Source: Ascoidea rubescens DSM 1968
Taxonomy: Eukaryota; Ascomycota; Saccharomycetes; Ascoideales; Ascoideaceae
Assembly: GCF_001661345.1 (NCBI RefSeq)
Contig: NW_017962913.1
Span: forward strand, 2,492,694 to 2,556,693
Direction: 5' to 3'
Length of the DNA stretch: 64,000 nucleotides
Position numbers and translations under genes: made by a program. Positions within the stretch are counted from its first letter, which is position 1; every line of letters begins with the position of its first letter. Under the pieces are notes generated by a model. That model did not search any database, was not told the origin of the DNA, and was given only the letters and a program-made list of their open reading frames with translations. Positions 50,223-60,460 of the stretch are shown piece by piece.

Positions 50223-50618
50223 TTATTCTTTCAAAAAAGAAGATATTAATCTAACTTTATGACCCAACCACATGGCGTGGGCTGTATGATCTTTTAAATC
50301 ACCTTGATCACTTCTTGGATGTATCAAGACACTTAGACCATCATGGTTGATTTGATACCAGGGAACGATTTTCGAGAAAATTTCAGGTTTTTTGAAATCG
50401 ATTTCCCACATACCAATTGGATGAGGTCCTAGTGGATCATCGTGAATTTTGTAGTATCGTATGTCGCCAGCCTTGATTTCTTGGGCGAAATCTTCAAGTA
50501 GTTTCTCTCTCAATTGGTAAGCTTTTTGTTTCTCTGGTAGATTTGTCTTTGCGAAATAAGTGTGAATATCGTATGATTTTATATTACAGATGAATGGTGT
50601 GGGATTGTGGATGGACAT
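50223..50618 (-). CDS. DOPA 4,5-dioxygenase-family protein
   Basis: A 131-residue single-domain protein of the DOPA-dioxygenase-like family (betalain-type DODA of fungi and its bacterial relatives). Conserved parts are SYDIHTYF (H19), DPLGPHPIGMWEIDF (H66), LSVLIHPRSD (H100) and DHTAHAMWLG (H111). Histidines 19, 66, 100 and 111 are the likely metal or catalytic set. The enzyme in Amanita cleaves the aromatic ring of DOPA; substrates of the yeast members are not known to me, so the reaction here is open. No targeting signal. Length is typical. Confidence 0.85.
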   Translation of the reverse strand: MSIHNPTPFICNIKSYDIHTYFAKTNLPEKQKAYQLREKLLEDFAQEIKAGDIRYYKIHDDPLGPHPIGMWEIDFKKPEIFSKIVPWYQINHDGLSVLIHPRSDQGDLKDHTAHAMWLGHKVRLISSFLKE

Positions 50619-51145
50619 TTTTGTTAGAATGAGGGATGAGGGACGATGGTTGAGAGTGAGAGTGAGAGTGAGAGAGATGAGGTGGATATTTATAGGGAGA
50701 TGAAACGTATAATGAGCTGGGTGGATGTGATTAGTGATAATTAGTAATCGAGTTGTGACCGGTGGTGGGGGAGCTGGTTTTGATTAGTCTTACAAATCGG
50801 AATTGAAAGCAGAAAAATGGGTTGAAATAGCAGGAGAGTGTGTTTAATATTGGTTTAGTATTTGTTGAAGTGTGGATATAAAGATTTTTCATATTGTTGT
50901 TTTTAAAATTAATAAAATTGAATAAATTGAGAAAAAAGGTTGGGATTGTGTATGCAGGTATATGTGTATTGATGTGTTCCGCGGCTTGAATCACGACCGG
51001 CGATCTTCCTGATTTGGAAGCAGGATAAAAGTGTGAGATAAGATTGTAGTGTTTATTAAGTGGGTAAAAGGGATTGAAAAGGATTAAAAAAAGATATAGA
51101 AGGGATATAGAAGAGGGTAATGAGAAAGAAGTATAAGAAGGGAGG
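50619..51145. promoter_or_regulatory. Promoter of the dioxygenase-family gene
   Basis: Purine-rich GAGTGAGAGTGAGAGTGAGAG at about 50655-50676 lies in the leader. Around 50980-51012 sits CCGCGGCTTGAATCACGACCGG, with CCG/CGG ends like zinc-cluster factor sites. A minus-strand frame spans much of it (50731-51303) but is Ser/Pro/Phe-rich and overlaps the next gene, so I reject it. Confidence 0.4.
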
Positions 51146-51614
51146 TTATAATAAAATAGATGAGAGATTTGTGAGTTTTTTGATGATTTCCAGGTTATCA
51201 TTTTGAATGATGTTTGCCAGAGTTTTGAAGAGGCCCTTTTCGTTTTTTTTTTCGTTTTGGATTGAAAATTGGTTGAAAGAGGGGTCGTTGAAATCGTAAT
51301 CATTGAGTAGATTTATTAGTTGGTTGAAGTGGATTGAGTCGTTAAATTCTAATCTGATTTTGTAGAATATGGGGAATATGCCTAGATTTAATCTCAAGTA
51401 GGTGTCACCATAGAATTGGAGATCAAAGTCTTGGTTGTCGTTGGAGGATATTTTTTTGATTATTTCTTTTAAGAACTTTAGGACTTGGTGTGAGTTTGGG
51501 TTGATTGTTGTTAGAACGGATAAGGGAGTTAGTTTGAGTTGTTCTATTGAGATTTTGAAATTGGGGACGAGCACTTTTCCAACGTGGATGAAATTTTCAT
51601 CATCATCATCATCA

Positions 51615-51655
<41 letters not shown>

Positions 51656-52318
51656 GTTGTTGTTGTTGTTTTTGTTGTTTTTGTTGTTTTTGTTGTTGTT
51701 GTTGTTATCATTGTTATCATTGTTATTGTTATTTTCAGTATGTAAATTGATATTGTTTAGGACTTTTAAATTGACATCAGTTAAATGTATGTCGACAGAT
51801 TTAAAAAGCTGACCAGTTTTAGTAAAGACAGTTTCTAGGTATGGGTTGTTTAAAGAAGAGTAGTTAAATTGGTTATAACCATCAACTTGGAAGTTCAAAC
51901 CAACGTTTGAGGATTGGAAGTTGTTATTTGAGAAGCCTCTAAATTTTATATTTTCTATATTGAAGTCCATTGATTTGTTGATATATTGTTGGATATTGGG
52001 TAGGATTAGGAATAGGTTTAGAAGGATGAAGAGGATGATGAGGAGGAACGATAGAAATATTAGATTGGTCAAGAAGGATAGGCAGGAGGAGTTTCTGTGC
52101 CTTTTTTTATTTCTGAGTCTGAAGGAGTGATTTTGGGATGGGTTGTAGGCAGATGCATAGGAGGGAAAGAATTGATCAGCAGGAACTAAGACATATCTAG
52201 TGTTAGAGTTGTAGGAAGAGTATGGAGGAGGAGTAGGAGGAGGTAGTGGATCATACACATTTAGAGGAGTTTGTTCAGTAGGGATAGGTGTATTGTAAGG
52301 ATTTGAGTATTTAGCCAT
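51146..52318 (-). CDS. Type II membrane protein, LEA2/Tag1-like
   Basis: 390 residues. A Pro/Tyr-rich cytosolic N-terminus (PIPTEQTPLNVYDPLPPPTP) and a basic patch (RLRNKKRHR) precede one strong membrane helix (~78-102, LIFLSFLLIILFILLNLFLI). The outer/luminal part has beta-rich stretches with alternating residues (SVDIHLTDVNLKVLNNINLH, VGKVLVPNFKISIEQLKLTP, LRLNLGIFPIFYKIRLEF) like LEA2/DUF3712 (Tag1-type) vacuolar proteins. An Asn run (~195-235) with an Asp run cuts the domain. Family is a cautious guess from layout. Function unknown. Confidence 0.7.
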
Positions 52319-52344
52319 AATTTAGTCAAACGAAACAAACAAAA

Positions 52345-52398
52345 GAAACAAAAGAAACAAAAGAAACAAAAGAAACAAAAGAAACAAAAGAAATAAAA
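52345..52398 (-). repeat. 9-bp minisatellite in the 5' leader
   Basis: Five perfect GAAACAAAA units and one GAAATAAAA, beginning 27 bp upstream of the ATG at 52318 of the membrane-protein gene. On the transcribed strand it is a pyrimidine-rich TTTTGTTTC array. Copy number here could tune initiation. Confidence 0.9.
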
Positions 52399-54496
52399 GA
52401 TCGATAAATCAATCAGAGGAGATAAGAAGATAGTTGTTGAGATGATGGATTAAAGATATAAAGAAATGGATTGAAGGCGAGAGATAGAGAGATTAATAAT
52501 GATATTTGAAGAGAGAAAACACAAAAATATGGCGTCAAAATCCCGATAAGCAGCGGAAAGCCGGTCATGACCGAAATATGGGAGTATATATATTTGCAAA
52601 CCGGTTTTCCGGAATAAGGTAGAGCAGCGTGATTGTGTAATGGAGAGTGTGATTACATAAGCGATGACAATCTGGGCGATCTGGAGCGGGAAATAGACTG
52701 GAACAAAAGCTTGGATAATAAGTTGGAGTAAATACGAAAAGCAACAAGTGGGAATAAGAATGAAGAGAATTAAGAAAGAAGATTGGCAAAGATTTTCAGA
52801 TCAAAATTCAAAATTCAAAATTTGAAAATCGAATCAGATTTTATATTAATTAATATTAATTAGACTTCAAGTGTATTTGGTTATTGTAACATGAGCCATT
52901 GGAATAGAGTTGAATTGCAGAAAAAGAGGTAAACAGATTGAAACATTTAAAAATAAAACAGAAGAAAAAAGAGATGGAAAACCCGAAATTTCAACCAAGA
53001 TGGCGAGAAATAGCTAAAAGGATAGCAGTGAGCAAACTCAAACGCGTGAAGAAAGTTTAAACGGCAGGATGAGAGAAACAAGGTGGAAGAAGGAAGCAAG
53101 GTCGACGAATATGGCGATGAAGATGCTGATCAGAAGCAGGTAGAAGACAAAGAAAACAGGCTAAAATGGATAAAGATAGAAACAAGCTGGTGCAAGTTTC
53201 CCACTGTAACAAGTGGCTCGCAAAGGTGAAACAACGAAGAGACAGTGCATTCAAAGTCAAAATAGCCGATGCGACGAACCAAGGCTCGAGCCTGCATCGC
53301 TGAGGCCGTGTCACGGGACCGCTGTTGAAACCTGCGCCGGAGCATGAGATCCGTCCTGGCAGCAGAGGTGCCGCAGCTAACCAGAGATCGACGCCCGCCC
53401 ACATGGTGCAGGTCTGTCTGGAGAGAATGGCGCAGGCTGGTACACAGCCGGAAGAACTTGCGCGTCAATTCTCGTTTCAAACAAGCAGACAATGCAGAGC
53501 ACGTGGCATGGGTGCTGTTTGTGAACCGAGAGGGCGTACACACATGCGTCCCGCAGCGAGAGCTGGAGAGGCTACCAGTGTTCGGAGCGCTGCAGTGTCT
53601 GCTGGCGGGAGAGGATCTGGAGCAGACGACGGAGGGGCCGACGCAGCACGGCCAGCAGCGGCAGCGGGATCTTGAGCAGAGGGCCCAGAGACGCTGGTCT
53701 GAGCACTTGCGGTGCTTTCCATTGGTCTGTTGCCGTCTCGGTCTGCTCCCAGCACTGGGGAGCACTGGTGATCTGTGTGCTGATACTCGTTGCTAATTCC
53801 ACACCAGTCCCAAAACATCAGAAGCTGGAAATTCTAAATTCTATCCACTACTTAAATACCTGTTTATCTACTCATCCAGTCCTCAAATCCTCACTTCCAA
53901 GACGTGCTTCCCCCAAACTCCATCTCCAGTCTCACTCTCTCTTTCCTCATTCACCTCTTCCTCCACCAAAATCAAATCCACAGACCTTGTGCCAGGGAAC
54001 TGTTTCTACCCAATCCAACCACATTATACAAAATACAAAATACAAAATACAAAATACAAAATACAAGTTAAAGCACAGATTATAAAGAACAAATTACAAA
54101 TTTTTTTTCTTTTCTTCTTTTTTTTCACTTTCTTTTCAAAATTTTCATCTAAAGTTTTTCATAAACTAAATACTATTACAAGTACAAACACAAATACAAA
54201 TACAAACACAAATAACAATATATAATAATATTAATAATCTGTCAGATTCATATTTATATCTATTCATCCACTCAAATTCAATTTCCCTTTTTCTTTTCAT
54301 TTCCCTTTATTTCCTTGTTTCACTACAAAAATACTAATACTCTAATACTCTAATACATTGATACGCTAACATCGAATCAATAAATCAACAAACCAACAAA
54401 TCAATTAATCTCTAATCTCTAATCTCTATTCCGTATAGTTGTAATTATAATTATAATTATAATCATATCCATAATCTACACTCTTCCACACCTATA
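52399..54496. promoter_or_regulatory. Long divergent promoter with GC island
   Basis: 2.2 kb in total between the two starts. From about 53250 to 53800 it is G/C-rich, with GCACGTGGC (CACGTG at 53500-53505). Five overlapping frames on both strands in the island are Arg/Ala/Ser-rich and I take them as chance. Right of it, ACAAAATACAAAATACAAAAT (about 54030-54065) and ACAAATACAAACACAAAT repeats (54185-54215) form the leader region of the regulator gene. Confidence 0.5.
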
Positions 54497-57400
54497 ATGT
54501 CTTCTCCAAATGATAACAATAATAAAGATAATTCTCAGTTTAAATCTATACCTGAACTGCTAAAGGATCAAAATGATTCTCAATTTAAATCCATACCTGA
54601 GCTGTTAAAAGATGAAACTGACTACAATAACCTATCTTATCAATATAAATCAAATCCTAATCCTAATCCTAATCCTAATCCTAATCCTAATCCTAATCCT
54701 AATCCCACTCAGAACCAAAACCAAAACCAGAATCAATACTATCCTCAAAACTACGTTCCTTCCAACATCAACTTCCAGTACAACAACATAAACCCTTCAA
54801 TATACCACCAGCAGCAGCAGCAGCAGGATTCTTCTCAAATCCCTCAACAGCCTCCACAACAATACCAGTACTTTCCAATTCCCTCCATGTCCTATAATCC
54901 TCAACCTCATCCCTCTCAATCAATCTACTATCCTGATCCCTCGTCCTACGACAGCCAAAACCAATTCCAAAGAAACAAATATATCTACCAACACGATCCC
55001 TCAATAGCTTCATCATCATCCTCCTCCTCAATCCCTCATCTACCTCCCTACGAAAGAAAACCCTACATAGATCACTCAAGGCAATCAATTACTCCCAACT
55101 CCTCTTTATCCCATTTCAACTATCCTCCTCCTCCTTCTCATCCTCCACATCTTCACCCTCTTCCTCCACCACCACCACTACCTTCACAACAACAACAACA
55201 ACCTCCTTCTTCCTCTTCCTCTCTCCCTCCACATCCAACTCAGTCTTCTCAACCCCAAAATAACCTACTTCCCTTATCCTCTTCCTCCTCTTCAGCTTCA
55301 ATCAACATCTCTCAATCTCTAACCCCTAATCTTCACCAAAACCTATCATCCCAAAATCTACAAAACCAAAATTTCCAAAATCAAAACCTATCAAATGAAA
55401 CTCTATCCAATCAACAATTATCTTCCCAAAACCTTTCTAATCAAAACTTACAAAATCCTATCATCAATCCTCCTGATCCTTCTTCTCACTCTCAACAACC
55501 TCAATTCCATTCCCATTCTCACTCTCAATCTCAACTACAACCACAACCACAACCACAACCACAACCACAATCTCAATCTCAACCACAACTACATTCGCAC
55601 TCGCACTCGCACTCTCACTCTCACTCATATTCCTATCCTTATTCCTATTCTCAACCTCAACCTCAACCACAACCCCCTCTACACCATCAAAATCAATCTC
55701 TATCATCATTACCCCCAAACCAATCTCTAATCAACGACACAAATCTAAATAAAATGAAAAATTGGACTTTTGAAAAAAATCAATATCTACAAACTCCTTT
55801 TCACCACCCAGAATATCTGGTCAATAACCCAAATAACCCAAACATCCCAAACACAATCAACGAAGACTACAGATTCGCCTCCATTTCCTCAAACGACTCA
55901 AAATCGGACATATACAGCAACACAAACACTAACAGCATCAGAACTTCCTTTCCCTTCCGTTCCTCAACCAATTCCTCAATCCCAACCTTTCCAAATTTTA
56001 ATCTCAAATTCAACGCAAACACAAACAGTATAAAGGGAAGCATCGACACTTACGGCCCAATAAGTCTATCCAGAGGTAACTCATGGTTTGAAACTGCTAC
56101 AAATCAAAACATTCCAATTAACCCCAACATTCCAATCAATCCCATTACCGCCAATGATTCTGATACTTTTCTGAAACCAATTTCAACTTCATCTCTGAAC
56201 ATCATCCCAATTCAATCCCAAACTCAGGCACAGGCACAGGCTCAAGCTCAAGCTCAAGCTCAAACCCAAGTCCAAAATCAACAATTCCAACTCCAACAAG
56301 AATTCCAGCACCAATCATCTCAATACCAACAGCAATACCAACAATTTCAACAACCCAATCAACCGCCCTTATTAATTGAAGAACAATCTCAAAGTAAACA
56401 TAGTTCAGCATCCTCTGAAGCTGATAACATCATCAGCGAATCTTCCTCAAGTAATAGCAGTAAAGCTAAAAAAATCCCCACAAAAATTGAAAGAATCATT
56501 ACAGACTACGATCCAATTTTAAATTTCTATAGACAGAAAATCACCGAAATTAAACCTCTAAAATTAATAAGATTCACTTCCCTACCAATTAGCGTATTAC
56601 AAGCAATAGCTGAAAAGACTCCAAGATTACCTCCAAATATCGCTTCCAGAGTAGACGCCATAAGTTATAAATTTCCAATGATTGAAATGAAAATTATTGA
56701 TGATTTCAATGATTTATTAAATGACTGGTCTGATGATTATCTACATACCATAAAAAGAAAATTAGTCCTCTTCCATTGGGATTTCGATCTATTAAAAGTT
56801 GAAACTGAATATGAAAATCCTCCTTTTGAAACAAAAAGAGCAACAAATGTCCCAAAACCACAAAAGACCGTTGAAACTTTGTTCAAAGCCTTTTTAAATT
56901 TGAGATATACAGAAATATCTCAAAAAGAATATGGCACTTTGTTCAAATTTGATTTGGGAAACGATGACTCCAAAAACGTATCAAACATCTCACTGGATCC
57001 AAATAATATCAACTTGATAAAATTACAAGATATTATTGACAAAAAACAGTACTGCATCATGTCCTGTATTTATTGGCAGTATTTAAAAACTTTTTTTTTC
57101 ACTTCTGTTGATTTAATTTATCTCCTAGAAAGAATCTCGGGTTTAACAACAAAAACTTTAACCACTTCTCTGACTTCCTATAAAACATCCAAAAATAATT
57201 CTGGTGCTGACTGTTTCCCCAAAAATACACCATCAAAAGAAGTTAATGAAAGATTCGACCCCAAAGAAAAAAATCGTATTAGAAGGAATTTGCAGTCTAT
57301 CAAGAGTGTCACTGTTGGTAGGATCATTAGGCCTGGTGGTTGTATATTTGACAACACACCACCCAAAAAAAATGGAGAAAAACAAAATTTAGAGCCCAAT

Positions 57401-57676
57401 ACTCTTAAACGAAAACGATCTGATGATCTCTTAAGAGCTAATCATTCAGAAATTTCTTCTTTGGTCAATGAAATGGAAGGCATTTTGAGAATTAACGACA
57501 TAGAGATTTACGAAATCTTTAAAGTGATTATGAGTTTTGATGACCCAAAACCAAGAAATATTGAAAAAAATATAAAAATATATAGATGGGATTCCCTAGA
57601 GGCATCATTGAGCAAAATTTTGCCCAAATATTGCATAAATTTTAGTGATTATGATTTCAATAGTGAATTCACTTAA
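54497..57676 (+). CDS. Medusa-like (DUF7082) transcription regulator, Gln/Pro-rich
   Basis: A 1059-residue protein. Residues ~55-640 are low complexity: an NPNPNP run, Gln runs, Pro/Ser blocks and a QAQAQAQAQ block. The N-terminus has a tandem motif, SQFKSIPELLKD twice. The C-terminal ~395 residues are folded. Its last part holds RIRRNLQSIKSVTVGRII (~927), then FKVIMSFDDPKPRNIEKNIK (~1008) and IYRWDSLEASLSKIL, matching the RRNLEGFRPLTVSR / FPNPKPRNIEKDVKVFPW pattern of Medusa (MedA) developmental regulators in moulds. MedA proteins control conidiation, adhesion and biofilm. KRKRSDD is a likely nuclear signal. Promoter (2.2 kb) and 3' spacer (4.1 kb) are the longest here. Confidence 0.85.
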   Translation: MSSPNDNNNKDNSQFKSIPELLKDQNDSQFKSIPELLKDETDYNNLSYQYKSNPNPNPNPNPNPNPNPNPTQNQNQNQNQYYPQNYVPSNINFQYNNINPSIYHQQQQQQDSSQIPQQPPQQYQYFPIPSMSYNPQPHPSQSIYYPDPSSYDSQNQFQRNKYIYQHDPSIASSSSSSSIPHLPPYERKPYIDHSRQSITPNSSLSHFNYPPPPSHPPHLHPLPPPPPLPSQQQQQPPSSSSSLPPHPTQSSQPQNNLLPLSSSSSSASINISQSLTPNLHQNLSSQNLQNQNFQNQNLSNETLSNQQLSSQNLSNQNLQNPIINPPDPSSHSQQPQFHSHSHSQSQLQPQPQPQPQPQSQSQPQLHSHSHSHSHSHSYSYPYSYSQPQPQPQPPLHHQNQSLSSLPPNQSLINDTNLNKMKNWTFEKNQYLQTPFHHPEYLVNNPNNPNIPNTINEDYRFASISSNDSKSDIYSNTNTNSIRTSFPFRSSTNSSIPTFPNFNLKFNANTNSIKGSIDTYGPISLSRGNSWFETATNQNIPINPNIPINPITANDSDTFLKPISTSSLNIIPIQSQTQAQAQAQAQAQAQTQVQNQQFQLQQEFQHQSSQYQQQYQQFQQPNQPPLLIEEQSQSKHSSASSEADNIISESSSSNSSKAKKIPTKIERIITDYDPILNFYRQKITEIKPLKLIRFTSLPISVLQAIAEKTPRLPPNIASRVDAISYKFPMIEMKIIDDFNDLLNDWSDDYLHTIKRKLVLFHWDFDLLKVETEYENPPFETKRATNVPKPQKTVETLFKAFLNLRYTEISQKEYGTLFKFDLGNDDSKNVSNISLDPNNINLIKLQDIIDKKQYCIMSCIYWQYLKTFFFTSVDLIYLLERISGLTTKTLTTSLTSYKTSKNNSGADCFPKNTPSKEVNERFDPKEKNRIRRNLQSIKSVTVGRIIRPGGCIFDNTPPKKNGEKQNLEPNTLKRKRSDDLLRANHSEISSLVNEMEGILRINDIEIYEIFKVIMSFDDPKPRNIEKNIKIYRWDSLEASLSKILPKYCINFSDYDFNSEFT

Positions 57677-57736
57677 TAAAAATTTTTATACATTTAATTT
57701 TACCATGTTAAAATAGAAATTTTCTAAAGAAAAAAG

Positions 57737-57786
<50 letters not shown>

Positions 57787-57800
57787 AACAACAACAACAA
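57737..57800 (+). repeat. CAA trinucleotide array in the 3' flank
   Basis: About 20 CAA/ACA repeats with one AAT interruption near 57785, some 60 bp after the stop of the Medusa-like gene, so probably in its 3' UTR and not coding. Confidence 0.9.
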
Positions 57801-59939
57801 ATCAAGAATAAAAAATCTATAGCTATTGAATAGATGCAGAAAGAATTTCAAAATTCTGTCATTTAAAGTAACATATTATATTAAAAAAATTATCATTTAG
57901 ACAAAACAATGTATCGGTTAATGTGTTTTTAATTTTTCTTTTTCTTTTCTTTCTGTGTTCTTATCTTCTTATATTAAAAAGTTCATTTATTTATTTGTTC
58001 TCAATTCATTATAATTTTTTAATTGTTTGTGCTTTTGTTTTATTATTCAGCTTTTATTTATTTTATTTTAATGTTTTGTTTGGTGATTAAATTTCTTTTT
58101 TATTCTTGCGAACCTGGGTATGTGTTTTATTTTTTATTTTTTTTCGTTCATTTATAATGTCCTTTTTACAAAGAAAATTTATCTATTCTTAGTTTCTTCA
58201 TTTTCTAATTTCATTTTGTTTTTTAAAAGTTTTTTTTTAAATAGTAGTTTATGTTGTTAAAAATCTATGATAAATTTGTGTTTTTTGTACATATATTAAT
58301 AGTTTTTCTAAATTTCTACCTATATATATATTAAATCTACAAAAAAAGAACGTTGGTAAGAAAATAATCTTTAGATAAAACGAAAAAGAGCATCAGTTAG
58401 GTATTATTCGACGAGTTAAAATGTTAATGAAATTTGTACAAAAAAAAAATTAAAATCTTTTAAGATCAAGAAGTTGTTCATTTTTGACAATTGAGGTCAA
58501 ATAAGGCGATAAAGTTTCTTGGAGGGTTAAAACTGAGAAGCATGAATTGGCTTTTGTTGATACATGTATCTCTAAAGCTATCTTTCAAAGTAGCCGATAG
58601 TTTAAAGACTAATATTTTTAATTGAATAAGATAACAATGCTAAAATTTCTGATTGTCTGGCTCATTTGCATATGCATATTCTCACACAAAAGAGATTGTG
58701 AAGTACAAAAGTGAGATTTGTTTAAAGTGAACATGAAATTTTGATCAACAATTTCTGTCAAAGATTCATATAAAAATCATTAGTTTTGAAGTGATTACTT
58801 TTGAGTATAAGTCTGTTAAATAATTTAACTCTGATATTAAAAAAATAGAGCTTATTTCAGGTGTGGTGATTCTGTCTTTTGTCTTTTATCTTTTATTTAT
58901 TTTGTTTATCTTTTTTTTTTTTTTGTTTTTATTGTAGTATGAAATTAGTTGAGAGGTCTTTGATTGGAGATAAGCATTTTATCTAAAATTAAAACACATT
59001 GCATAAAATTGCAAGACTTTCTTTTTGACAATAGCAACCAGAGCTTACTATTAGTTAATTCAGTCAACCGATATAAAACAAGAAAGGAATAATTAATTTT
59101 TTTTAGATATTGTGAACAAAAGGTTTAATAATAAAGTAGCAGGTAAAAATTGCAACAATATGCAAAAAAAAACGGGAATTGAAACAAACTTCAAAATTAA
59201 AAATAAAAACAGCATAAGCAAAAAAGCAAGTTTTTATTTCAGAAATTATAAAGTTACTGTTAGAACAATAGTATTAGATTTGATATTCTTTTGTTTTATT
59301 TTGTTTTTTCAGTATAATAATAGGAGACTGATGGTAAAAACGGATTAACTATCTAACACGAGGGATTTTGACAGCAATTATCAGGAAAACCAAGCCATCA
59401 AAAGCTATTATAATAATTTTTATTTTATAAATGAATAAATCAAAACAAGATGATTTAAACAGTTAATTAAATTTTCTATCAGTAACAAAGGATAAATAGT
59501 AATTCACAAGGAAAAAAGAACCTGGTTGATTTGAGCATTTTGGTTACCTAATAGGGAATTTCTAGTTTGTTAAGTGAAAATTTTCATTCAGTTCATTTGA
59601 TACACCAAGTATAATTTGTTTAACCAGCTAATTCAAGAACAACAATGTTAAAAAGGATGATTTGAAGAGGAAAAAACAAAAAGCTTCTTTTCTTAAAGAT
59701 GTATTGATTTAATCTGTGCCATATGGTAGGTTTGGTATGACCTATTTCCGAATAGTAAATATTTTCCAGTGTGATATATCAAAGTATATTGCACTTTTGA
59801 ACTATATTATTTGCTTCCAAGAAGAAAAAGCTGACAATAATATGGAACCTGTAATAAATTTGCTGAAATCAAAAACAATCAAGGCTTGTTCATGTTGAGA
59901 AGATAGAACCTGATACAAGATTAGTGCCAGTGCAAAGCA
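57801..59939. other. Gene-poor AT-rich DNA, left part of the desert
   Basis: No convincing coding region. Short frames (59112-59348, 78 codons; 59716-59898, 60 codons) are Lys/Asn/Ile-rich and unremarkable. T-rich blocks and TATATA runs (about 58318-58332) are present. The stretch lies between two gene 3' ends, so it need not hold a promoter for either. Confidence 0.6.
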
Positions 59940-60460
59940 CATAGAAAAAGCACGCCCTTCGGCTAATTTAATTTATGTGCCCACAGTCAAATTTTTGGCA
60001 CCAACTGCAACACCAAATCGCTGGCAGCCCAGCCAGCAACTGGCAAATATATATGGTTTTCGAAAGAGAAACGACCCAGAGACCCAACGTTTCTTCTGGT
60101 TGACATATATTTTTAGCATCTGGGGCACTGATAGCAGCATGGAAATCCGCGCGCACAACCCAGCTCCGGCAAGCGTTTTGCACCGAAAAAGCACGGCAGG
60201 AGACCCTATCCGTGCACGGAGCTGCGGTTGGGAACCTGAAATCCAGCGCGGATGCGGCTCGAAGCGTGTGGACGATTCCCGATCTTGTTACCTAGAAAGA
60301 GAGCCGAGAGCTGTCTTTGGGCCTGTTGGAGGTGGTGAAGGAGTTGTGTTGACGACAAGAGACTGTGTTCTGGTCTGTTTTGTGGGAAGAAAGTCTGCTT
60401 TGGCTATAGGTGTTGTTGCCAGCTACCTAGCTGGCACATTGAAGCACAAATAAGTTCGAC
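59940..60460. promoter_or_regulatory. Orphan GC island
   Basis: About 500 bp of G/C-rich DNA in the middle of a 4.1-kb convergent spacer. Every other such island in the window is upstream of a gene; here both flanking genes end facing it. It contains a perfect 10-bp palindrome CCGTGCACGG (60210-60219) and GCGCGC (60149-60154). TTTATATGG at about 60513 could be a TATA element for rightward transcription. A 158-codon frame (59977-60453) fills it but its Arg/Gly/Ala mix looks like chance. I propose a promoter of an unannotated, perhaps noncoding, transcript. Confidence 0.45.

Noticed and set aside
50960-51025. tRNA-like sequence (minus strand, TTCCAAA loop and GGTCGTGATTCAAGCC)
   Set aside because: An anticodon-like arm and a T-arm-like part are present, but stems do not pair properly, there is no A box or D arm, and no T-run terminator follows.
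50731-51303. 190-codon minus-strand frame
   Set aside because: Overlaps the 3' end of the membrane-protein gene, rich in Ser, Phe and Leu from AT-rich DNA, no domain.
53057-53818. Long overlapping open frames in the GC island
   Set aside because: Several frames on both strands overlap each other, with Arg/Ala/Ser/Pro composition expected by chance in GC-rich DNA and no domain.
59977-60453. 158-codon plus-strand frame in the orphan GC island
   Set aside because: Composition looks random and no family is seen; kept only as part of the island observation.
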